Source: Liolophura sinensis (lineage: Eukaryota; Mollusca; Polyplacophora; Chitonida; Chitonidae). From it: a DNA stretch of 64,000 nucleotides. The notes beneath the pieces were generated by a model. The model did not search any database. It was not told the origin of the DNA and saw only the letters and a program-made list of their open reading frames with translations. Of this stretch, positions 22,372 to 33,850 are shown in pieces. Made by a program: the position numbers and the translations under genes. The stretch lies in assembly GCF_032854445.1 (NCBI RefSeq), contig NC_088295.1, positions 70,029,058 through 70,093,057 on the forward strand, in the 5' to 3' direction. The stretch's first letter is position 1; every line of letters starts with the position of its first letter.

Positions 22372-25300
22372 TTATGGCTCACTACAAAAGTATTCCAAGT
22401 CTGTGAGGAGCTCCATGGCTGCCTGGCTTACAGATTTGTCTCTGTCATCTGTGAGTTTCTGTAACAAGCCTGCAGGTTGCTGGAAGTATAACAGAAAACA
22501 AATAATGTATTCATCAGAGATTGGCTAATTTGCATTTAGGTATGTAGTGTTATTCACCAACATATAGCACTAAGACCATAATATTAATAATTAACAAAAT
22601 GATCAAAATGTCATACATGTATTGACAGGATTAAAAGATGTTTGAGAAGCAGCCAGGAACTTGTGTACCATACTGAGACAAACGCATAACATTTATGGCC
22701 TTTACTTATTGCAGCTTGTATTTAAGCTTTGTACATTACAGCTCTGTGAAAACCTAAAATGAAAACATGACTTGAGCTTACCATTTCTATGAATTCATTC
22801 AGAGGCTTCGTGTTTTTCTCGTCACAAATGAGTGACTGGATAAGATGCAAAGAGTGCAGTCTGATCTCTCCATTCTGCTCATCTGCATAAAACAAAGCTA
22901 TACCATTTTGTAATGTGTAGAAACACAAGGAAAGTGCTAACGTTCAAGATTATACCTGTGATTAATATAACAGAGGTTGTACTTAGCTTTAGTTTTTGCA
23001 AGTACATGGTTCACCACACACACTCCACACAGACATAAACACTGAAGAAATGATTGTCACATAACATACACATACATATTTTGTTCTTGAATCACATTAA
23101 CAATCACTGAATAAAAGAAGGCATGCTTCATAGGTGTGTAGTTCATGGACATTAGGTGCATGAGAGATCAAAAGTTATTTTCACCCTCAAGGTGCTTATG
23201 TATTTATTTATTTGTTTATTTGATAAATAGCTTTACAGGTGGTCAGCTTTATAGATGGAGGAAACTGGAGTTCCTATAGTAGAATACCAAATTCTGGCAA
23301 GTTTCTGTCAAACTGAAGTTCTCCACCAGCAACATACAGATATGCACACCATAATGGTGGCAAGTTGTCTAGACTCAACATTTAATTGCACACACAGCCA
23401 CATGTTTAAAGCATTGTCAACCACTTACTTCACCACGGGCCCACAAACAAGGCCAGATTAGAGCCTGTATCTGAGATGATCCACATATTTGTACAGTTAT
23501 ACGAGATACAAGTATTACCTTTCAACAACCATGTGAACAGCTGCACCATGCCAGGCTTGGAGGACAAATGTTCTAAACCTTTCTGATTTATTGTCAGGTT
23601 ATACAAGGCCATTATCAGCAAACTGCAACAGATAACTCAGATAATTATTGTTATTCGTGTCCTCGATGTTAGAGGAAGACATTCTATACACATCAATGTG
23701 TCTGCTGAAAACAGTTTTTGGGTCTGGAGATTTAAGAAAAATGTTTTTTCAGTGGTGCAATCAACGTAAAATGGAAACAAAAGCTAAGTCCCTCATTTCA
23801 GTCAGGAGGAATGGGTTGTGTAAATAGGCCCAGAATAGGTCTAGTTGCAACTCTGTACATGCACATGTGCATTTCATCTTAGTGAGACAGACAAACATCC
23901 TTGATGCAACACACAAACACACCACACGTGGCCAAATGACCAATTAAATAACAGAAGTATGAAATTAGCAAGCCAAAATGTTACTTTCTATTTCTGGCTG
24001 GGCTTTTAGGCTTAAGAATATTTCACTTCTTATTTCTAAAGATGGTAGTCAGGTTTTCTGGGTGGACTAGACCTGGCAATCCTCCTCATTGGTGAAAGAT
24101 GAGAGTGACCCTTTGGTCAATTAACTGATCCGGCAAGGACCTTCCCAAATTAAAGTTACCTATCAAAACCTAATTCTACAACGTTAAATGTACTGCCTCC
24201 ATAATTTACATTTCTGACATTCATTTGGTTAAAGGAGAAGAGAACATAAAAATGATGCCAAAATCAGATGAAAAAGCATCAAAACTTATTTCAAATATGA
24301 TCTTTAATATTTTGGGGGATTTTTTTTCAAGAGAAAAGGGTATTTGAAAATACTTTTGTATGGTGGTTATTTGGGACCAACTTTTGGTATTTATCGCTGT
24401 TGTATAAGAATGTTCTAAATAAGGATGTGATGCTTTTCTAATAAATTTATTTGAATGTAAAGTTGTTTATATTAAAACAGATGCATTTAACCTAAATTAT
24501 GATATTTATGAACATATTAAAAATATAAATATGATCCAAATTGAGGTTTATTACATTTGTTAGCTGAAAAGAACAAATTCTAGTGCAAAAATATTTACTA
24601 AACCTGTGTTACATCCTCATTTATGACAAAAGACTAACAAAGACTATAAATATCAAAAGGTGGTCCCCAAATACCAACCATAAAAAATTATTTTCACGCG
24701 TCTTTTTCTCTGTAAGGAAAAATTGGAAAAAATATTGAAGACCACATTTAGGAATAACTTTTCGCACTCTTTCATCTGAACTTTATGCCATTTTCATGTT
24801 TTCTACACCTTTAATGGACAAGGTAAATGTCAGAATGTTAAATAAGAAGGGAGATCATTTAGATTGCTGAATCAATCAAGATGAGCAGTCATGTTTTCAG
24901 CTCAATTTAGTTGACAGTTTAATAAATTATGTGTAATGGGATACAAGTAAACATAGTAAAGTTAATTATGGCTCACAGCTTTTACCATGATTTATCTGGA
25001 CCAGAGCTTGATACCCTTAACCATGATTAATTTGTTGTTAATAACACTAACTGTGTTTGATGGCAGCGATCAGTCTCAACAAAATATTATGAAATAACAA
25101 CAAGTGAGTACATGTGATTGATTTGAGCTCACTGATATGATAAGATGACTACACCCAAACCACACCGAATTTATATATTTATTTATTTATTTGATTGGTG
25201 TTTAATGTCCTACTCAAGAATATTTCACTTATAGGGCAGCCACATTATGGTTAGAGGAAACCAGGCAGAGCCCTGGGGAACCTCACTACCATACACAGGT

Positions 25301-28300
25301 TGCTAGCAGACATTCCATTATTGTTATAACATCAATGATATGAAGGGAACATTTATCATATGAATTTCACATCTATTTCACAATCATCAATACAAAATAA
25401 AACAGTGAAGATGACGTGCGGTATCATGTCCAAGTCCTCAGCAGATGGGGATGGTATTGCACCTGTGTATTGTCACTGATGTCCTGTCATCCTGGGGTTA
25501 ACACAAGAGACAAGGAGTTGGACCCACCATTTCAGTTTCTCAGCCTTCACCCTTGGTGCCTCAGCCACTGTCTTCAGACAAGTTTCCACTAGTTGTACCC
25601 CTCTAGGGCTGTTCATTAGAAACTCACGCCCAAATGCAGATGCTGCTATGTCTGACATAGACATAAAAAAAGTTCCATGCTTCAATAAAAACATGTCTCC
25701 ATATTCCTGTAAGGTTTACATAACAATAAACCTTAGGACGCAGAATGCAACAATTCACACAAATACATTGTATGTCTGCTAGTCACGTCTCTGACTTTAT
25801 AAACTAAAGGTTAATAAACATGTCACTGGCTTCTTTGAAAAGTACAAAGATACAAAGATTTCTACAAATCAAAGTACCTGGAGCTGCTTCATAAAGCCCA
25901 TTACATGCCTGTAAATTCCATGGTGATCAGTACTGTAGATACTGCGATGACACAGTAGTTACATGAATGTAATGCTACATGCACTTTGTGAACGAACCCC
26001 TGAACCGCAATATCTCTACCTTCTTTAACAAGAATGCAACTTTAGGTCAAATGTATGTACATAATAATTCTATTTTGAACCAAAATTTGCATTTTCTGGA
26101 TTTATGGAGTAATATCACTAACGTACAGAGACAGAAAATACATATGTGACATTTTCATTGCAATGAATCTTTCACCTAAAGAAATGCACGTATAGCAATT
26201 CTCACCCAGGACATAGACACCTATAACAAGTCTCACTCAGGATATGTACATCTATAACAAGCCCCTTGTGACAAAAACAAGTCTGACAATACATATATTC
26301 TGTCTAAAGTCCCACCATGATTTGTACAACTCAACCAAATATTACATACGACATATACTTTTAAGATAGGAATTAATAAGTTTAATTCACAATGTATTGC
26401 CACATAATAGCTAAAATATTGCTGATCTAATCTATCGCAAATCATCATAATCTATAGTATGCTTACTGGTAACAGTTCCACACAAAGCCATCACAAACTT
26501 TGACTCTGGGCTGTCTTCTTTTGGCCAGTCATTTTTATACGCTGACAAATAACTCTCCAGGGTACTCGGCACAAGGGACAGAAATGCTTCAATAGTGCCC
26601 TGAATGATACAAAGAAATCCTCTCACACACACACACACACATTCAGAAATTGTCTGTGATTAAAACATTGCAAATCATCTTGAAAAGAGTCATTTTATCT
26701 GAAATTCTGAAACTTCTTTGAAGGTGAAATGCACAGGATATTCTTATTAATATAAATTACTGTAAGTGTGTAATTTTGTCACACCCTTACGTTTTCACTG
26801 ACTGATTGGTGTTTAATGCCGTGCTCAAGATTTTTTGACATATATTGAAGAGCTCAGGTTAATGGGTGCAGGAAATTGAAGTGGCTGGAGTGAACCAATG
26901 ACTTTCACCAAGTATCTGACAAACCTCTAGTCTTACATTTTGAAGAAAACCTTCACCCACACATACATACTTTGTCAGTCGTTTACATTTTGAAGAAAAG
27001 TATAATGATGTCAGATAGATAAATGTCATATAACTGTACAGGGCTTTTTAATACACAGTATAAGTTCATTTTCAGTTTTTATTTTGGATTGAAGAGCTCT
27101 AGGGTGTTTTTTTTTTCAGGGTTTAAACATGAGTGGCTTGAAGTTACCCCTGTGAGCATGGTCTGTACGCACTGCTCATTTCTGGAGACCCTCCACAGCA
27201 GTGTGCAGCAAGCCGTGCCCAGGCCTGTGCAATACTCAGACTGCTGAGATAGCTGTTCACACAAGAGGCTGACCTCCTGACGTAGACTTCTGTTCTCCTG
27301 AGGATAACAAGTCATCAACATGTTACTATCTGTCACTCAAGGATTGGCAGTGATTGCCTTCACATTGCGAAATACTGATAAACACTTGATATTTAACATT
27401 GGCCTACATGTAAGTAACATATGAAAGATTTAAGAATTTCTTGTAATGAGATTTTCTCACCATTTCTTACCTTAAAAGAACACCATTTTGTTATCATACA
27501 AGCATTTTAAATACATAGGCCTACTAATGATTTATTTCATACATGGAGCAGACATAAATTGTCACAGGCTTTTTTACACAACCCATAACCTAAATTCCTT
27601 GAAAATTGAAAAATGTCAATACACATTTCGAACAAACAGGTTATCAAAACACTTTTTTGAAATAAGACATACTGTCAAATTAATCATTCATTTTCATAAA
27701 TTTTCAAGACAAATAAAGAATAAAAAGAAGACAGAATTTCCCATTTCATAAAACATAATTTTCAGGAGGACAGAGAATCAAATGTGCTTCATCCAATCAC
27801 TCAAGTTACTATATTATCACTTGACACATCCAAATGTTTTATTTTTTGTTAATGTGTCTTTTATTAAGGTGAAGGTGAATGACTTCATGATGTGCATTTG
27901 ACAATCACTTGTACCTGTTTCTCTGCCTGGTTCTGTTGAACAGAAGTTTCAAATCTCATTTTCAACTCTTCATTTTCAGCTTTTAAAGATAATATACCAC
28001 AGTCTAACTTCTCCACCTCTGCCTGAAGTTTGTGTAAGCTCTGAAGTTCTGCATGAGAAAACACGGTAGAGCAATATAAATACATTCATATACGACGGAG
28101 TAATGGAAATGCATGTACAAGGAAGTGGCATGTTTACTTCATAGCTGTGCATTAAGATGCATCTTAATGGAAACAGGACATATTTTACCCTGCAATAAAA
28201 GACTTACAAAAGTGGAAAAAGTATGTGTTAATAAGCTTAGTGCTGCTTGTACCATCTAGTACACATGATGGTATGACACAACAGAGTACAGCCTGACACT

Positions 28301-30947
28301 TTCATGCTATTTACAAAGTGGGATTGGCTCACTTGACCTCCAGTACCTGTTGAAATTAAGCTTAATTAGGAGTATTTCTGTCTTGTTTCCATGATCTACT
28401 GATAAACTTGACAAAATGTGTTAGAGCGTGTACAATATCCAACTTGTGTAATGCACTAACCATGCTTACTGTATATCCACTTACTTTCCTCAAGCTCTAC
28501 AACTCTACCCTGTGCAGACAGATAATTTCTATCCACAACTTTTGGAAGGATTTGTTTCAGCTGAATAATTTCAGAGCAGAGTCTCTGTAAATCTGTCCTT
28601 TTCACCAGAATGTAGCCTTCATTTCTCCTTCTGCTTTCAGTCGCTTTCACCTGGAATGAAAATAATACTTACAACATTAACTTTTGATACAATGGCTTAA
28701 GCCTTCAGTATTTATACTGCAATTTCTACGACATTCAACTTTTGCTAAAATACTTATCACACACTGTAGGCCAATGCCATTTATTGCTGCTTTACAACAT
28801 GCTTAAGAATATTTCACTGACACCACAGCAGCCAACATTATGCTGGGAGGAATCTGGGCAGAGGTAGAGGGGGACCCACAACCATCTGCAGATTGCATGC
28901 GGACCTTTCCACGTACACCCCAACACCATTAAGCCTTAGTCAACTTTCTGTCTAACTGTTGATAATGCATGAAAATGACATTTTGTATGTGTGTCAAAAC
29001 TTCCTTCTGTGAATTACCACAAAAGCTCTATCTCCACATTCTTTGCTCTGCTTATCTTCAGACCTGTTTGTAACCTGTGGGTCAGATTTTATTGTAATTC
29101 AACCAAATCAAAATTTACAAACATCTCTTCTGGTCCAAACTATACATATCCCTTATCTGATTTATATATATGGAGCAATACAGAAGTTCATAGAAGCCCA
29201 TGCCATTCTCTTGCTGAAACGATGTAGAAATTTGAGAAGGTTTCCTTTTTTTTCCCTCACAGCAATATATATACAGAAGCTCCCTCAAAACAATGATTCT
29301 ATGACATTCAGCTGACAGGGTGAACAATCAAGACCTCAAAATAGAGTATCTATGATATTATGGCAGACATTCATCACTTCAAAATAGTGTTTCTCTGATA
29401 CATAGACAGACAAGGCAGACAGGCAGACCTGGCCTCAAAATAGTGTTTCTATGATAATATATATACAGGTATTCATCACCTCACAAGACTATTTCTGTGA
29501 TATTCAGCTGGCAGACAACACAGACATTCATCACCTCACAACAGTATTTCTGTGATATTCAGCTGATAGACAGGATGAACAATTATTACCCCCAAAAGTG
29601 CTATTATTTATTTTGATCCATTTGGATCGTTGTTTTATGCCGTACTCAAGTATATTGTACTTATATGACAACTGCCTGCATTATGGTGGGAGGAAACCAG
29701 ACAGAGCCCGGAGGAAACCCACAACCATTCGCCAATTTGCGGGCAGATCTTCCCACATACTGCTGGAGAGGAAGCCGGCATAAAAGTGTTATTATGATAT
29801 TCATCTGACAGACAAGACAGACATTCATCACCCTACCCTTATGTCAGCATCCAAACATCTCTTCAGCTCATGCCATTCTCTGACAAGATTATCATGATTG
29901 CTGGATACTTCATTCACAAGTTTTACCTGAATAAAAAAATAAGAACATGATAATTGATATAACCAGTGTTTTAAGTTACATACCATGAAAATGTCCAATA
30001 ATTTACACTCAGATTTGCTAAAGATTCAAGATCATACATACTATCTCTACTATCTATCAAAAAACATGAACAGCAACCATTATTTCCGAAAAAAAATTCA
30101 GTAACCGCTCTGTACAAGTTTGTAGGCTACTGCACGTGCTATCTGGAAATAAAATTATCATTTGAAGGATTGAATCGTATCATTCCGTTACCTTTACCAT
30201 TAACATCTATATTTACCACGTGCAATGCAACATGTACATGTAGTTGTGGACTGGGTTAACAAAGACAGAAGTTGTGAAATTTTGATTCACAGAGTAAACC
30301 CTGATGAAGAGGACAGAATCACAACGTAGAATAGGCCAACCACCAAAACATACGTTGCATTCCATGTGACTACTTCTGGATTAGACACATTCATGTTGTT
30401 TTTCTTTAAAAACTCTTGTAATTTCATTGCTGAAATTTACCCAAGCCCACAAATTTCATAGTTTGACAGTTACTAAATATAAGAAGACAGTAGACTAAAA
30501 AAGGACAAGAAAAAAAAAAAAGAAAGTTAAGGAAACTCATTCAGTAAATTCAAACGCCTTTCTTGCTTTTATTTTTGGAATTTACCATTTATCAGTTTTG
30601 GATGATTCTCCCGAGACTACATGTATCTCGTACAAAAAAATAAAACATCAATTTTACTATTCACATAACATGTTATATTTACTTCGTGTTTTAATAAAAT
30701 TATTTTACTCTCTTCTTTTCATGCATTATTAATTTAATTGGTCCTTTCAGTAGCGTTATTTTGGGCACTTTTTTAGCAGCAGCTCTGGATCTAAGACCAA
30801 TATTGATTAATGAATATACAGAGACTCCATTGAACGATTAGATGACGTCAGTCAGGAAGTTATTTCTTAGTTATTATTTCTTGATCAGTGATAACATCAA
30901 AACCTTACCAATACTTTTTCATTTTCTGCTATTGTCGCTGACAGCAT
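22372..30947 (-). CDS. HSF2BP: Heat shock factor 2-binding protein (meiotic localizer of BRCA2), complete, 382 aa
   Basis: Ten exons in - order: 30909-30947, 29837-29926, 28485-28650, 27915-28048, 27148-27297, 26467-26599, 25528-25651, 23519-23622, 22782-22882, 22372-22479. All are GT-AG with consistent phase. Residues about 14-165 are a coiled coil (LVKRTDLQRLCSEIIQLKQ; VEKLDCGILSLKAENEELK). The signature SEYCTGLGTACCTLLWRVS follows, then the armadillo-like domain with GTVTNIAASAFGREFLMN, KLKCLLIMALYNLTINQKG, FTWLLKG and LLQKLTDDRDKSVSQAAMEL. These track the vertebrate protein from end to end (human is 334 aa, so this one has about 50 extra residues, mostly N-terminal). HSF2BP/MEILB2 brings BRCA2 to meiotic double-strand breaks through its armadillo domain; a germline role is inferred here from family knowledge. 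Tandem repeats abut the second exon. Confidence 0.94.
23199..23445. mobile_element. SINE-like relic, second family, in an HSF2BP intron
   Basis: TATTTATTTATTTGTTTATT tail, then GATGGAGGAAACTGGAGT and CTGGCAAGTTTCTGTCAAACT, alignable to 2975-3195. It ends close to the exon at 23519-23622. Confidence 0.5.
24229..24814. mobile_element. Foldback MITE with long inverted arms, TTAA at both ends
   Basis: 586 bp inside an HSF2BP intron. The left end TTAAAGGAGAAGAGAACAT and the reverse complement of the right end (TTAAAGGTGTAGAAAACAT) align, and the similarity runs about 200 bases inward: ATCAGATGAAA against TTCAGATGAAA, and GGTGGTTATTTGGGACCAAC against the complement of a GGTCCCCAAATACCAACC block. 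Both ends sit on TTAA, the target-site duplication typical of piggyBac-type elements. No open frame for a transposase. The long arms would make a strong hairpin in RNA. Confidence 0.8.
25177..25316 (-). mobile_element. SINE family A, 5'-truncated copy
   Basis: TTTATTTATTTATTTGATTGG tail region, CTCAAGAATATTTCACTTAT, GGCAGAGCCCTGGGGAA, CAGGTTGCTAGCAGA. The tRNA-like head is absent. It lies just outside the exon at 25528-25651. Confidence 0.85.
26623..26641. repeat. CA microsatellite beside an HSF2BP acceptor
   Basis: Nine or so CA units, 24 bases upstream (- strand) of the exon at 26467-26599. On the transcript it is a GT run in the place of the polypyrimidine tract. Confidence 0.9.
26795..26985. 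mobile_element. SINE-like relic, second family
   Basis: CTGATTGGTGTTTAATGCCG, then GGGTGCAGGAAATTGAAGTGG, AACCAATGACTTTCACCAAG and ATCTGACAAACC, alignable to 2975-3195. It begins like family A, so the two families may share a tail. Confidence 0.5.
28777..28920 (-). mobile_element. SINE family A, diverged copy
   Basis: AAGAATATTTCACTGACACC, CAACATTATGCTGGGAGG, CCCACAACCATCTGCAG, GGACCTTTCCACGTACACCC. Tail and head are both worn. Confidence 0.7.
29295..29836. repeat. Degenerate tandem repeat, about 55 bp x 7, ending at an HSF2BP splice donor
   Basis: Units share (T/C)TATGATATTCAGCTG, GACAGAC or GCAGACA, CATTCATCACCTCA and AATAGTGTTTC. The last unit (GATATTCATCTGACAGAC to TTCATCACC) runs directly into the donor of exon 29837-29926. 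The array is split by the SINE at 29608-29781. Confidence 0.8.
29608..29781 (-). mobile_element. SINE family A copy with target-site duplication
   Basis: The body shows GCCGTACTCAAGTATATTG, CATTATGGTGGGAGGAAACC, GAAACCCACAACCATTCG and GGAGAGGAAGCCGGCAT. It is flanked by AAAAGTGCTATTAT (29594-29607) and AAAAGTGTTATTAT (29782-29795), a 14-base duplication with one mismatch. The tRNA-like head is missing. Inserted inside the 55-bp tandem array. Confidence 0.9.
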
Positions 30948-31436
30948 AATTCCACAATTCAGTCTGCAGAATTACTTCTTCTATTCACCGATAAATATGC
31001 AAGGAAATATCAGCACCGCGCCAGCAGACGACGGATTACTACGGGGTTTGCCTGAAATAAGGGAAACAACTCCAGCATTCGTAAATCAAACGGTGACTCT
31101 TGGAAAAGTTGCCTCCCTTTGTTCGCCTGAAAATGTCAAATCTGAAAGTTAATTAAACTTTTGTTTAGACAGAATGAGTGATTTATTATGGCTTAACATC
31201 ATCTCGTATTTTCAGTCATGATGTGGAGAGAATTAGCCACGAGTACATATCCAGTTTCCAAAGCTCAAAAAAAAAAAAAAAGGCGACAGACATGTTTACT
31301 TAAACATTTGACAAATAGCATAAGTTAGTCTAAAAAGGATTTAATTAACAATATTTATTATCAATATGTAATTCATTTATATTTATTATATGTATTTCAC
31401 CTGAAGCTGAACATCTTTCAAGAGATACTTTTTCAA

Positions 31437-31700
31437 TTTATGCACCTATTAGGGTCACTTACAGAGACAAATAAATATACAAATGCCCTATCCAAGGAAG
31501 GGGTTTGAACCCATAAATCATGTGTCATGGTGATTAAAAAGCAAGCATCACAACCACCGCTGCTATTTACACTTACATGATGGGGAACAAGTTTATGGGT
31601 GGGCAAAACTGGGCACTGGAGAATACCATTGCCCTTCATCCAGTGCCTGGCAAGCTTTACAGCTGAATTACAGCTAGTGGAACATTTTTCAAAGTAGCTG
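31437..31700. mobile_element. SINE-like segment with tRNA-like block
   Basis: GGGGTTTGAACCCATAAATC at about 31500 is the complement of a Pol III B box. The following GTTTATGGGTGGGCAAAAC and GAATACCATTGCCC recall the second SINE-like family. The order of the parts is unusual, so two elements may be joined. Confidence 0.4.
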
Positions 31701-31748
31701 TGACAATTGATAAAACTACTGGTACCTGGGAAAACAGATAAACTGTAA

Positions 31749-31775
31749 AGGTCCCCCCCCCCACCCCCCCCCCCC
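31749..31775. repeat. Poly-C run
   Basis: C-rich run with a single CA interruption, followed by AACCAAAAAAAT. It lies between HSF2BP and the ETS gene. Confidence 0.9.
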
Positions 31776-32316
31776 CAACCAAAAAAATACACTAAAACAG
31801 AAATTTTTGATGCTAATTCTTGGTTCTGTTAATTAGGTCCAGGTTGGTTCTGTAACCCATCTATCAATCAGGATAGGATATAAAGGCCCCCTGTTCTTGC
31901 TGCAGCCAATCAGCATTTCACCAACTATGTTACAGGCTTGAATCCAGTTCTTATCAGTTCAGCAATAGTCTTAGTCAAGAGGTTTATAACATACATAGAG
32001 AAGGGCAGCGGTATTACCAAACACTTCAGTTTTCTCAACCCAGATACCTGATTCAGTCATATAATGAATAAATTCTTAATATACATTTAAGAGCTTATAA
32101 AGTTAAAGTTGTTAGCCAATAGCATTGCCAGGGTCCATGTTACTAGTGATTTACCACTTCTGGTAGCCTGATGCCTGTAAAGTTCATGACAATGGGGAAG
32201 AAAGCAAAAAATGATTAACAGGAATTAACTGGATTTGATCCACTGGCAGCTAGATACAATGTTCATTGGGGCTTGTGTGAAGACCACTGAAAGGACAACA
32301 AACATTGCTCTCAATA

Positions 32317-32502
32317 TTTATTTATTTGATTGGTGTTTTACGCCGTACTCAAGACAATTTCACTTATACGACGGCGGCCAGCATTATGGTGGGAGGAAAC
32401 CAGGCAGAGCCCGGGGGAACCGTTGCTGACAGACCTTCCCACTTACGGTTGGAGAGGAAGCCAGCATGAGCTGGGCTTGAACTCACAGCGACTGCATTGG
32501 TG
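32317..32502 (-). mobile_element. SINE family A, young copy with 12-base target-site duplication and internal deletion
   Basis: Flanked by the exact duplication TTGCTCTCAATA (32305-32316 and 32503-32514). Body near consensus: GCCGTACTCAAGAC, ACGACGGCGGCCAGC, ATGGTGGGAGGAAACCAGG. The block ACCCACAACCATCCGCAGG found in sister copies is missing (about 20 bases) after GGGGGAACC. The tRNA-like A-box end is truncated. Confidence 0.95.
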
Positions 32503-33384
32503 TTGCTCTCAATAGCAGTGCTGGGCTACACGTATAGCTATCAAGGACAGCAATGAGGAGGATTGGCTTTGTACACTCTGCTTAAATTGTAGGCTGAATA
32601 GTAGAAATAAGAACAAATAAACAAGAAAAAAATGGAAAGGAATATAGTACATTTGAACCCCAGACTGCCAGGCATCATTTACAATAGGCCTAGTACAGAA
32701 GATATTAGGTGACTGATAGACCAGAACAAAAGACAGAAACAATACATTGTTGCACAGTTAGTGCCAAGAACAAAAGACAGGAAGAATACATTGTTGCAAA
32801 GTTGATACCCATTCCCACAGTAAACTGCACTGACAAGTTTCATGCAGTCTTGTTTAAACCTTGCAGGTTAAATTCTGGGTGAAAATTTTACAATTTCTGA
32901 AAATTTTCTTGGCAATTATGTAAACACCACAACTCAAATGGCCAAAATTGTTTGAAATTCATAATCCTGAGGTCATGATTATTGTCAGAAATGTTTTTGT
33001 TTGATACCATTGTGCAGTTTTTAGAGTTGACCTTCTTTTGAGCCAATTTCATAGGGCAGTTACAGACTAATTTGCTTATCAAACTCAACAAATCTTGGAA
33101 AACTTCAGGCAGACAGCTTCAGGCGTTCTGGAGAAGACTTTTTAAGCTTATGAAAAAAAAATCAAAATGTCTGCTAAATCATGTCTGGCCAAACGGCACA
33201 AAACGTCACAAGTTGCTTCCTATGTTTCTTATTAAAACTTCAAAGTTTGGTTTTTCTACCCTCACCATTTTCGGGATACAGCAATTTTACGAGGTAATAA
33301 GAATAAAAATAATAATCCAGACGATTTCAAGGTGTGTCAGAAGGATAACCTGGACCACTAATAAGTGCAAAAAGCCTTCCTGAC

Positions 33385-33600
33385 ATCACACACAATGCCT
33401 GACCCTATTACAGAACACTGACACACAGCCAACTAGTTTCTGGCCTATCCCTATATGCCCAGTGCCAATTAAGTCAGGAAATACTAGTGGCAAAACTGCC
33501 ACGGTCTCATGATTACCCAGCCCAAAATTGTGTTAGACCTCCTGCTGAAGTAGCTGTGGTTTTAACCACTTAATCACCATGCTGCGGTTAACATTTGGTC
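33385..33600. mobile_element. Diverged relative of the third SINE family
   Basis: CATCACACACAATGCC, TTACAGAACACTGACACACAG and CCAACTAGTTTC align loosely with CATGACACCCCATCC, TATACTGACACCAGG and CCAACTAGTCATG at 39320-39368. Weak. Confidence 0.35.
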
Positions 33601-33644
33601 ACATCACTGAGATCGCTTCATCAGTTATAAGCAATGACTGATTT

Positions 33645-33850
33645 ACTTATTTATTTATATATTTGATGGTTCTTTAATACTGAAACATTTTTCATCATGG
33701 GAGAGCCCGGGGGAAAACCCACAACCATCCTCAGGTTGTTGGCAGACCTTCCCAGGTACGGCCGGAGAGGAAAAAAGCAAGAGCTGGACTTGAACTCACA
33801 ATGACTACATTGCCGGGATTAAAACACCAATCACAGAAATTAATAAATAA
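33645..33850. mobile_element. SINE family A copy with a second tail in opposite orientation
   Basis: The left part (33645-33815) is a - strand copy: TTTATTTATATATTTGATGG, GAGAGCCCGGGGG, CCCACAACCATCCTCAGG, GTACGGCCGGAGAGG, GGACTTGAACTCAC. It then joins TTAAAACACCAATCACAG (33819 on), which is the family tail read in + orientation, ending AATTAATAAATAA. The whole looks like a head-to-head chimera of two copies. Confidence 0.7.

Noticed and set aside
24003..24175. Possible further family-A SINE (AAGAATATTTCACTTCTT)
   Set aside because: Only one short block matches; the rest does not align.
31433..31792. 119-codon - frame with a Gly run
   Set aside because: The Gly run is the poly-C tract; the rest overlaps a SINE-like segment.
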